DNA of 5,421 bases, from contig CAKUQA010000112.1 of assembly GCA_934675225.1 (NCBI GenBank), positions 1 to 5,421 on the forward strand, read 5' to 3'. The position numbers and the translations under genes were made by a program. Below are positions 1 to 4,795 of the stretch, piece after piece (position 1 is the first letter of the stretch; the number at the start of each line of letters is the position of its first letter). Below the pieces are notes generated by a model. That model had not been told where the DNA came from. It searched no databases and worked only from the letters and a program-made list of their open reading frames with translations. Source of the stretch: an uncultured Candidatus Melainabacteria bacterium (GTDB lineage Bacteria > Cyanobacteriota > Vampirovibrionia > Gastranaerophilales > Gastranaerophilaceae).

Positions 1-234
1 AGTGCAGAGAGAATGTGTATATTGTTGTTGACTATTGCATTTGTGATAGTAGCTGAAATGTTTAATTCCGCGATTGAGTATTCCTTAGATGCGGTTTTCC
101 ATAATAGATATTCGCGTTTGGTCGGAATGGCAAAAGATATTTCGGCAGGAGCAGTTATGTTTGCTTCTGTTGTTGCAATAGTTGTTGGGGTAATTTTATT
201 TGGCTCTGCTTTGTTAAAGTTGTTTATTGCTTAA
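1..234 (+). CDS. dgkA: DgkA/UdpK-type membrane lipid kinase, C-terminal part
   Basis: This is the 3' end of a gene that enters from the left edge: 77 codons remain before TAA at 232-234. The reading frame is open from base 1, so the ATG at 13 is an internal Met and not a start. The visible part carries the family signature E-x-x-N-S-A-I-E-x-x-x-D (residues 19-30 of the fragment), then A-K-D-I-S-A-G-A-V (44-52). These sit on two hydrophobic helices (about 6-24 and 47-72), which match the last two of the three membrane helices in the small DgkA family. Members phosphorylate diacylglycerol or, in Gram-positive-type homologues, undecaprenol with ATP at the cytoplasmic membrane. The A-E-M-F-N-S-A-I-E form and the K-D-x-x-A-G-A-V stretch look closer to the undecaprenol-kinase type, but substrate cannot be settled from this piece. 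Family identity is secure. The gene ends just before a strong terminator. Confidence 0.9.
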   Translation, partial: SAERMCILLLTIAFVIVAEMFNSAIEYSLDAVFHNRYSRLVGMAKDISAGAVMFASVVAIVVGVILFGSALLKLFIA

Positions 235-260
235 TGTATATATTTATTTTTAACATAATA

Positions 261-301
261 AAAAAAGTTCCATTTGGTATTTAGGGTGGCGGAACTTTTT
301 T
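261..301. terminator. Bidirectional intrinsic terminator between dgkA and the small convergent gene
   Basis: A perfect 11-bp inverted repeat (AAAAAAGTTCC at 261-271, GGAACTTTTTT at 291-301) encloses a 19-nt loop. The right arm ends in a T run for the + strand transcript of dgkA. The left arm supplies the T run for the minus-strand transcript of the gene at 337-540. The convergent arrangement fits one hairpin serving both genes. Confidence 0.85.
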
Positions 302-336
302 GTTTTTTATAATTTTATTATTGTTTATAGGCAATA

Positions 337-540
337 CTAGTTATTGCTTAATACAAGTCTAAGTGTTGCAAGATTTTTGATGGACAACATTGTGTGTTTA
401 TTATGTTGATTTTCAGAAATGTTGAAAATACGAATAATTCTTTGAATTTCTTCTAAATCTTTTCTTGAATTAATCTTATAAACATTTTTGATTGGGTCTG
501 AAACTACAGACATCAATGTATTTAATTCCTGTTCTTTCAT
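337..540 (-). CDS. Small protein of unknown function (67 aa)
   Basis: I do not recognise this protein. It has 67 residues, is charged and mostly helical in character (K-D-L-E-E-I-Q-R-I-I-R at about 27-37), and has no signal peptide, membrane segment or Cys/His metal motif. The first 40 residues could form two short amphipathic helices. Reality is supported by a purine-rich Shine-Dalgarno stretch (AGGAAAGAGGAT) that ends about 7 nt before the ATG, a TATAAA box further upstream, and a terminator beyond its stop. No longer ORF competes in this interval. It stands alone: dgkA converges on it, and mazG lies about 230 bp upstream on the same strand. A perfect 6-bp hairpin straddles its stop codon. 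A regulator or small adaptor is possible, but nothing in the sequence shows it. Confidence 0.6.
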   Translation of the reverse strand: MKEQELNTLMSVVSDPIKNVYKINSRKDLEEIQRIIRIFNISENQHNKHTMLSIKNLATLRLVLSNN

Positions 541-565
541 AAAATCTTATCCTCTTTCCTGTATA

Positions 566-594
566 TTTATATAAAGGATTTTTGGTTTTAAGAA
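566..594 (-). promoter_or_regulatory. Possible promoter of the small minus-strand gene
   Basis: On the minus strand, TATAAA (571-566) matches a -10 box at five of six positions. TTCTTA (594-589) lies 17 bp upstream as a weak -35 box with three matches. The predicted transcript would start near 559 and include the Shine-Dalgarno site. The region is AT-rich, so chance matches are likely. Confidence 0.3.
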
Positions 595-605
595 TTGCTT
601 TTTGG

Positions 606-685
606 AAGTAAATTTACTTTACATTTGTTAACAATTGGGGGTGAGGTGCATATTACTGCTCAAACAGTTCAATTGTTTGAGTAGT
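606..685. repeat. Cluster of three inverted repeats in the gap between mazG and the small gene
   Basis: The 541-770 gap contains no convincing gene. It holds a perfect 14-bp palindrome (AAGTAAATTTACTT, 606-619), a perfect 10-bp palindrome (TTGTTAACAA, 625-634), and a longer inverted repeat. The longer repeat has arms 655-666 and 674-685 around a 7-nt loop, 12 pairs with one G-T, extendable by two more outer pairs. None is followed by a T run on either strand, so they do not look like terminators. They lie upstream of the possible promoter of the minus-strand gene at 337-540, where activator or repressor sites would be expected. Function is inferred from position only. Confidence 0.5.
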
Positions 686-770
686 GAGTAGAAATATATT
701 TTGGATTAAAACAAGTTGTAAAGCTATATCCCTAATTAAGAATGTTTTTTTTTGTGTGTGGGGGGCTTGT

Positions 771-1547
771 TTATTTTAATTGTTTTGCAATAGCTTCCTT
801 AGCACGATTCCATAACATGTCATATTCCCTAAAAGAATATTCTTGTAACGGTTTTTCTGCTAATTCTTCCATTTTTCTAAATCGTGTTGCGAATTTTTTA
901 TTGGCTTTTAACAAAGCTTGTTCAGCATCTATTTTGTTCCAACGAGCTAAATTTACTATTGCAAACAGTATATCTCCCATTTCTTCTTCCATGTGGTCTT
1001 TATTTTGTTCGAGTTCCGCTTCTTTAAACTCTTTTATTTCAGATTGAATGCATTCATATAATGAGTTTTCATCCGGCCATTCAAAACCTTGTTTTACTGC
1101 TCGTTTGCTGATTTTTTGAGCGCTCATAAGCGCAGCTTGTGATTTTGAAATACCATCCATCGCAGATTTTCTATCTTTTTTTTCTTCCTTTTTTAATTTA
1201 TCCCAATTATCAATGATATCTTGAGTTGACGAAACTTTAATGTTGCCAAAAACATGCGGATGGCGATGGATAAGTTTTTCATTGAGTTCTTTCGCAACGT
1301 CATCAAGGGTGAATTCTCCTTCATCATCTGCGATTTGTGAATGTAATAAAACCTGAAGCAAAACATCTCCCAATTCTTCTTGTAAATTTGCGGTATCTCC
1401 GGAGTCGATAGCATCTACAGCTTCATAAGCTTCTTCCAACATGTTTGGTTTAAGGGTTTTATGAGTTTGAGCTCTATCCCACTCGCAACCATTTGGAGAA
1501 CGTAATATTCTAACAGTTTCTATTAATTTTTCTAAGTTTTCGTACAT
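771..1547 (-). CDS. mazG: Nucleoside triphosphate pyrophosphohydrolase MazG
   Basis: This is a full-length two-domain MazG: 258 residues, against 263 in E. coli. MazG hydrolyses (d)NTPs to the monophosphate and pyrophosphate in the cytoplasm and removes aberrant nucleotides. The N-terminal repeat has N-G-C-E-W-D-R-A-Q-T-H (19-29), then the Mg-binding signature L-E-E-A-Y-E (37-42) and E-E-L-G-D (57-61), and R-H-P-H-V-F (95-100). The C-terminal repeat has E-I-K-E-F-K-E-A-E (170-178) and E-E-E-M-G-D (187-192). It continues with F-x-x-R-F-R-K-M-E (219-227) and W-N-R-A-K near the end (246-250), which match residues needed in the catalytic domain of the E. coli enzyme. All key acidic residues are present in both halves. 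The start is supported by AGGTGG a few bases before the ATG. The gene stands alone on its transcript and diverges from the operon beginning at 1687. No clear hairpin terminator follows it. Confidence 0.96.
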   Translation of the reverse strand: MYENLEKLIETVRILRSPNGCEWDRAQTHKTLKPNMLEEAYEAVDAIDSGDTANLQEELGDVLLQVLLHSQIADDEGEFTLDDVAKELNEKLIHRHPHVFGNIKVSSTQDIIDNWDKLKKEEKKDRKSAMDGISKSQAALMSAQKISKRAVKQGFEWPDENSLYECIQSEIKEFKEAELEQNKDHMEEEMGDILFAIVNLARWNKIDAEQALLKANKKFATRFRKMEELAEKPLQEYSFREYDMLWNRAKEAIAKQLK

Positions 1548-1583
1548 ATTCCACCTATCCCTTTGGTTTAATTTTACAACTAA

Positions 1584-1614
1584 AGTATAAGAATTTCAAA
1601 CAATAATCCTCCAA
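1584..1614 (-). promoter_or_regulatory. Candidate mazG promoter
   Basis: Reading the minus strand, TATACT (1589-1584) is a five-of-six -10 box. TTGGAG (1614-1609) is a partial -35 box with a rather long 19-bp spacer. Transcription would start near 1577 and give a leader of about 30 nt that includes the AGGTGG ribosome site. Confidence 0.35.
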
Positions 1615-1643
1615 AAGGTTGAGCCAATTATTTTTACCTGATG

Positions 1644-1681
1644 ATATCCTTATAATGTCGAGAGATTATACGAAAGGATAT
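1644..1681 (+). promoter_or_regulatory. -10 box and Shine-Dalgarno enclosed by a dyad, in front of the 1687 operon
   Basis: A consensus -10 hexamer TATAAT lies at 1651-1656, with no good -35 at the usual distance (TTATTT at 1628-1633). GAAAGGA at 1672-1678 is the ribosome site, 8 nt before the ATG. Both sit in an interrupted inverted repeat: ATATCCTT (1644-1651) pairs with AAGGATAT (1674-1681), and ATAAT (1652-1656) pairs with ATTAT (1665-1669), with four unpaired bases on the right side. As DNA this could be a repressor operator. As RNA it could form only if transcription starts upstream of 1644, and it would then hide the ribosome site. Confidence 0.5.
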
Positions 1682-1686
1682 TAAAC

Positions 1687-2205
1687 ATGGCAAATTTATC
1701 GATACCATCTATTCGTGAAAGATTATTTAACACTAGTAAACACGAAACAGTAACACAAAGAAATTCTTCAAATCCATTTGCAGCATCTTCTTTTAAAGGA
1801 AATGTTTTGACTGCAGATGTATTTGAATCTTCTTCAAAAAAATCAAACAACAATGTTAATTTTACAGGAAAACTTAAGGCAAGTGCTTTAGTCGGATCTA
1901 TTTCAGGAATTGGAGAAAAATTCCAACGCATGATTAATTCTGTTGTTGAATTTGGAAATAGAATTAAAGAAAATGTTGTTAATGGTTGGAGTAAATTGAA
2001 TAGTGTAGAAGTATCTTTTGCTCCTGCTAAAGAAAAAGCTATTTCAATGTATAATTCAGCAAAAGATGCTTTGTTTGAAACTCATCACATAAGTGATTAT
2101 ATGGGGTCAAAAACATCTGCAAGATATATTGCAAAAACAGAAGATATGACAATGGCTAGAAACTTGTTGTCAGAACGTTGTGCAGCATGGGAAGCAGCAG
2201 CGTAG
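1687..2205 (+). CDS. Unknown protein with tandem F-x-G motifs (172 aa)
   Basis: I cannot assign a function. The first 60 or so residues are Ser/Asn/Lys-rich and probably disordered. They contain two similar motifs: S-F-K-G-N-V-L-T-A-D-V-F (35-46) and N-F-T-G-K-L-K-A-S-A-L-V (58-69). The rest looks helical and amphipathic (about 66-106, then 114-131 and 141-172), with the only Cys at 165 and an alanine-rich end (A-A-W-E-A-A-A). There is no signal peptide or membrane helix. From memory, N-terminal motifs of this F-K-G-x-V-L-x-A-D-V-F type recur in hypothetical proteins of gut Gastranaerophilales, which is a weak lineage hint that I could not verify. The start is supported by GAAAGGA 8 nt upstream and a -10 box further upstream. 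The next gene begins 15 bp after the stop, so the two are very likely cotranscribed. A scaffold, surface or substrate-like role is conceivable but unproven. Confidence 0.75.
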   Translation: MANLSIPSIRERLFNTSKHETVTQRNSSNPFAASSFKGNVLTADVFESSSKKSNNNVNFTGKLKASALVGSISGIGEKFQRMINSVVEFGNRIKENVVNGWSKLNSVEVSFAPAKEKAISMYNSAKDALFETHHISDYMGSKTSARYIAKTEDMTMARNLLSERCAAWEAAA

Positions 2206-2220
2206 AAGGAGGAGACATAA

Positions 2221-2592
2221 ATGGTAGATAAGAAAATTGTAAGAGATGTAACAAATATAATTGAAGGATTAGGAAGAAACGAAAATCCTGAATCAATTTC
2301 AATTTTGGAAGATGTTGGAACAAATTCTAAAATTGATGCAATTAGAGAAATGACTTCTAGAGCATTAGTTAAGAAAAATATGCACGACTCATTAAATGTT
2401 GTAATTTCTAATAAAGGAAAAGGGATTAACGATATGTCAACAGTAGTTGCTATGAGCACTATTAATGAGTTGTTATCATTGAATGATAAAACTGAAGCTA
2501 TTAGAATTTTAGAAGATACAGTTGAAAATCATTCTGATGAAGAAGTCAGAGATAATGCTCGTTCAGTTAAAGCTTTGATGGCTCTTTCATAA
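2221..2592 (+). CDS. Small HEAT-like helical repeat protein (123 aa)
   Basis: No specific family is recognised, but the sequence reads as a short helical-repeat protein. The last unit, A-I-R-I-L-E-D (93-99) followed by D-E-E-V-R-D-N-A-R-S-V-K-A-L-M-A-L (106-122), matches the usual HEAT pattern of a helix, an acidic turn with E-V-R, and a second helix ending A-L-x-x-L. An earlier unit, I-S-I-L-E-D (26-31) with A-I-R-E-M (40-44), lines up with it at an offset of 68 residues. The segment between (about 56-87) could be a third, more diverged unit of roughly 34 residues. HEAT-like proteins usually bind partners and are not enzymes, so a binding role for the product of the preceding gene is a reasonable inference. 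Translation is strongly signalled: AAGGAGG at 2206-2212 begins right after the previous stop codon and sits 8 nt before this ATG. There is no signal peptide, Cys or membrane segment. A strong terminator follows. Confidence 0.8.
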   Translation: MVDKKIVRDVTNIIEGLGRNENPESISILEDVGTNSKIDAIREMTSRALVKKNMHDSLNVVISNKGKGINDMSTVVAMSTINELLSLNDKTEAIRILEDTVENHSDEEVRDNARSVKALMALS

Positions 2593-2637
2593 AAGAGCAC
2601 AACGCAAATATATTAAATTTGCCAGATTTTATATATT

Positions 2638-2666
2638 AAAAATCGCCTGAAGAAGGCGATTTTTTT
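2638..2666. terminator. Bidirectional intrinsic terminator between the unknown operon and the glycosylase gene
   Basis: A 10-bp stem (AAAAATCGCC at 2638-2647, GGCGATTTTT at 2655-2664) has a 7-nt loop and is followed by a T run to 2666. The A run on the left arm gives the T run for minus-strand transcripts. It lies between two convergent gene ends (2592 and 2717) and probably stops both. Confidence 0.92.
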
Positions 2667-2716
2667 ATTTATTATATTTTGAAAACTTTCTAAAACTCCC
2701 CAAATAGCCCAAAGTT

Positions 2717-3316
2717 TTAATCCATTTGAGTGTATACTCGTTTAATTTCTTGAATATCTTGCCACATAAGCCATTTGGGACTTCCTTTTTCTCTTGAATC
2801 ATTTCTTAATAGATATGATGGATGAAATATTGGCATCATCTTAGACATGTTGGGACCTTCGTACCATTTTCCTCTGATTTTAGTTATTCCTTGAGTGGTT
2901 CCTAAAATTGACTGCACGGCAACTCGCCCGCAAAGTAAAATTATTCTTGGTTTTAATATGTTAATTTGAGCATCCAAATATTCTCGGCAAGCTTCTTTTT
3001 CTTCCGGTAACGGGTCACGATTTTCGGGAGGTCTGCATTTTATTGTATTGCAAATATAAACATCATTTTGTCTGGATAAATCGACAGAAGCAAATATTTT
3101 ATCTAACAATTGTCCGGCTTTCCCGACAAAAGGTTCTCCTTTTTGATCTTCATAGTATCCGGGAGCTTCTCCTATAAGCATAAGTTTATGGTTTGGTGCT
3201 CCTGCTGAGAATACTATGTTAGTTCTTGTTTTCCCAAGAGAACATTTTTGGCAAGTTAAACATTTTGCTTTTATTTTTTCTAATTCTTCTTTTTCTTGAG
3301 TTGTTGCTTCTCGCAT
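2717..3316 (-). CDS. Family 4 uracil-DNA glycosylase (iron-sulfur)
   Basis: The 199-residue length is typical for family 4 uracil-DNA glycosylases, which excise uracil from DNA to start base-excision repair and carry a [4Fe-4S] cluster. The N-terminal cluster motif is C-x-x-C at 22 and 25, followed by S-L-G-K-T-R-T-N-I-V (26-35). The two further cysteines expected for the cluster are C94 (in K-C-R-P-P-E-N-R) and C110 (in E-A-C-R-E-Y-L). The active-site motif is G-E-A-P-G-Y-Y-E-D (49-57), with G-E-P-F-V-G-K-A-G after it (60-68). The second motif is H-P-S-Y-L-L-R (165-171). Extra cysteines occur at 19, 89 and 129, and C19 makes the N-terminal run C-x-x-C-x-x-C. The gene starts 15 bp after the stop of the M16 protease gene on the same strand, with AGAAGGA only a few bases before the ATG, so it is probably cotranscribed with the protease. 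No functional link between the two is evident. Confidence 0.95.
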   Translation of the reverse strand: MREATTQEKEELEKIKAKCLTCQKCSLGKTRTNIVFSAGAPNHKLMLIGEAPGYYEDQKGEPFVGKAGQLLDKIFASVDLSRQNDVYICNTIKCRPPENRDPLPEEKEACREYLDAQINILKPRIILLCGRVAVQSILGTTQGITKIRGKWYEGPNMSKMMPIFHPSYLLRNDSREKGSPKWLMWQDIQEIKRVYTQMD

Positions 3317-3331
3317 GAGTCCTTCTTTAAG

Positions 3332-4660
3332 TTATTTTTCAGGTTCAAGAATAGATATAACTGCGTTATTTATGTTTAAGTATCTTTTTACTGTATTTTC
3401 AATATCAGTAATAGTTATTGCGTCTACGTCTTTTAGATAGTTCTCTATTAATTTTAAATCTTCGCAAACGGTCATGTAATAGCCGATTGTTTCTCCGATT
3501 TCAGAAACTGTTTCTGCTGCATAGGCAAAACGTGATTTAATTTTCTTTTTAGCTTTATTTAGTTCTTCTTCTGATATTTTGTTATCAATAAGGTTTGCAA
3601 GTTCTTTTTTTATAAGTTGAATTGCCAAATCTTTTTTCTCAGGTTTAAAGTTTGCTTGAACAAAGAAATTATTTCCATCTTTAAATTGGTAGTGTTCTGC
3701 ATTTGCCATCATAAATATTTGTTCAGGCTGTTTTTCGATTAAGTTTTGGTACATTCTGGAACTTGTACTTTCCCCTAAAATAATGCTTATAATGTCAAGT
3801 TCAATGTTTTCTTTAAGTTGATTAGCTTTAGGTCCTAAAAATCCAATCATTAAATATGATGTATTTGTTTGTCCTTTATTTTCTACAACTATTGTTTTGT
3901 CTGTTGGAGTATCAATTTCATTAACCTTTTTAGGAGCATTTTTTCTTCCCTTGAAATCGAATTCTTCTTCAACTTTTGCAAGAATTTTTTCTTTGTCGAA
4001 ATCCCCAACAATTATAGTAGTCATATTTTCCGGAGAATAGAATGTTTGGTAATAATCCATAATTTCGTCACGAGTTACTTGAGAAATAATTTCCGGTGTG
4101 CCGATTACGTCTCTTTTATATGGATGTTTTTTATACATATTAAAGTTGCAAGCATTATAAACTTTTGTCCAATTTTGATCCTTGCGCATTCTAATTTCTT
4201 CAATAACAACGTGACGTTCCCTTTTGTCGGTTACTTTTGGGTTGTTTAAATCAAAAGGAGCTCCTATTTCTTCTTCAGGTAAAACAGGATCTAGCATCAT
4301 GTCAGCGTGTAATTCTATAGCTAAATCCAAATCCTTGCCCTCTGCGCCTTTTGGTAAGGTTACATAATAAAATGTGTAGTCTTTCCAAGTTGCGGCATTA
4401 ACTATAGCGCCTTTAGCTTCCAAAGTTCTGTCAAAATATCCGGCTTTATGTTTATGTGTTCCTTTGAACATAAGGTGTTCCAAAAAATGAGAAATTCCGT
4501 TATTGTGGTCGTTTTCATTTATAGAACCTGTTTTTACCCAAGTGCTTACATTTACAAGATCACCTTCTTTATGAGCAAGAACAATTTTATGCCCGTTTTC
4601 TCTTTCATAAACTTCTACATCTTCTGTAAGAAACGGATATTTAATAGTACTTTTTTGCAT
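3332..4660 (-). CDS. M16 (pitrilysin/MPP-like) zinc peptidase, single-chain
   Basis: At 442 residues this is the size of an M16B subunit such as the mitochondrial processing peptidase beta chain or Bacillus MlpA/YmxG. The inverted zinc motif H-F-L-E-H is at 58-62, followed by L-M-F-K-G-T. H58 and H62 are the expected zinc ligands and E61 the base. The third ligand is expected in V-V-I-E-E-I-R-M (151-158), most likely E155. The C-terminal domain has the usual G-E-S-T-S-S-R-M-Y (296-304), so this copy should be catalytically competent. The spacing from H62 to E155 is about 16 residues longer than the usual 74-76, because of an insert around 131-146 (G-A-P-F-D-L-N-N-P). There is no signal peptide, so it probably acts in the cytoplasm on peptides or small proteins. 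The start has GAAAGG 7 nt upstream. It heads a minus-strand operon with the glycosylase gene. No second, non-catalytic M16 gene is adjacent. Confidence 0.94.
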   Translation of the reverse strand: MQKSTIKYPFLTEDVEVYERENGHKIVLAHKEGDLVNVSTWVKTGSINENDHNNGISHFLEHLMFKGTHKHKAGYFDRTLEAKGAIVNAATWKDYTFYYVTLPKGAEGKDLDLAIELHADMMLDPVLPEEEIGAPFDLNNPKVTDKRERHVVIEEIRMRKDQNWTKVYNACNFNMYKKHPYKRDVIGTPEIISQVTRDEIMDYYQTFYSPENMTTIIVGDFDKEKILAKVEEEFDFKGRKNAPKKVNEIDTPTDKTIVVENKGQTNTSYLMIGFLGPKANQLKENIELDIISIILGESTSSRMYQNLIEKQPEQIFMMANAEHYQFKDGNNFFVQANFKPEKKDLAIQLIKKELANLIDNKISEEELNKAKKKIKSRFAYAAETVSEIGETIGYYMTVCEDLKLIENYLKDVDAITITDIENTVKRYLNINNAVISILEPEK

Positions 4661-4746
4661 ATTGTAACCTTTCTATATATTATTTAAAGTTATAAAACCC
4701 TTGTTATTTATGACTTATTAACTTTTCGTCTTATTGTCCTATTGCC

Positions 4747-4789
4747 TTCAAAATTATTATAACTCAAATATAAATTTTTAATGTATAAT
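4747..4789 (+). promoter_or_regulatory. nanE promoter candidates in the divergent gap
   Basis: Two overlapping readings exist. TTCAAA (4747-4752) with TATAAA (4769-4774) and a 16-bp spacer would start RNA near 4781. A perfect TATAAT at 4784-4789 would start RNA at about 4796, exactly at the ATG, but has no recognisable -35. No Shine-Dalgarno sequence precedes the gene in either case. Confidence 0.45.
4756..4761 (-). promoter_or_regulatory. Possible -10 box for the M16 protease operon
   Basis: TATAAT on the minus strand is a perfect -10 hexamer that would start RNA near 4749 and leave a leader of about 90 nt before the ATG at 4660. No convincing -35 is visible, and the AT-rich leader offers other boxes (TATAAC, TAATAT) closer to the gene, so the assignment is weak. 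Confidence 0.25.
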
Positions 4790-4795
4790 GTTTCT

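Noticed and set aside
13..234. Reading the dgkA fragment as a complete 73-residue gene starting at the ATG at 13.
   Set aside because: The frame is open to base 1, no ribosome site precedes that ATG, and the family needs an additional N-terminal helix, so the gene continues to the left of the window.
282..301. AGGGTGG just before the right arm of the first terminator resembles the conserved T-box core.
   Set aside because: The rest of the T-box core is absent, there is no specifier stem upstream, and the hairpin ends dgkA and does not precede a tRNA-synthetase or amino-acid gene. It is explained as a terminator loop.
655..685. Hairpin considered as an intrinsic terminator for mazG or for a + strand transcript.
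   Set aside because: No T run follows on either strand and the stem is not GC-rich, so it was kept only as an unexplained dyad.
742..1047. Open frame on the + strand over the end of mazG.
   Set aside because: It lies antisense to a conserved part of mazG, has no ribosome site, starts in a poly-T run, and its protein matches nothing. It is a shadow of the real gene.
1650..1931. Minus-strand open frame across the start of the 172-residue gene.
   Set aside because: It would lie antisense to the promoter, ribosome site and start of a well-signalled gene, and has no expression signals of its own.
2097..2459. Minus-strand open frame spanning the junction of the two unknown genes.
   Set aside because: It overlaps the strong AAGGAGG site and both coding regions in antisense. 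The hydrophobic composition is typical of the reverse complement of AT-rich helical genes.
3869..4249. Plus-strand open frame inside the M16 gene, rich in Phe and Ile.
   Set aside because: It is the antisense shadow of a conserved protease region that includes the third zinc ligand; no ribosome site.
4448..4687. Plus-strand open frame opposite the start of the M16 gene.
   Set aside because: It is antisense to the H-F-L-E-H region and its ribosome site. The Phe/Ile/Tyr-rich product looks like reverse-complement composition.
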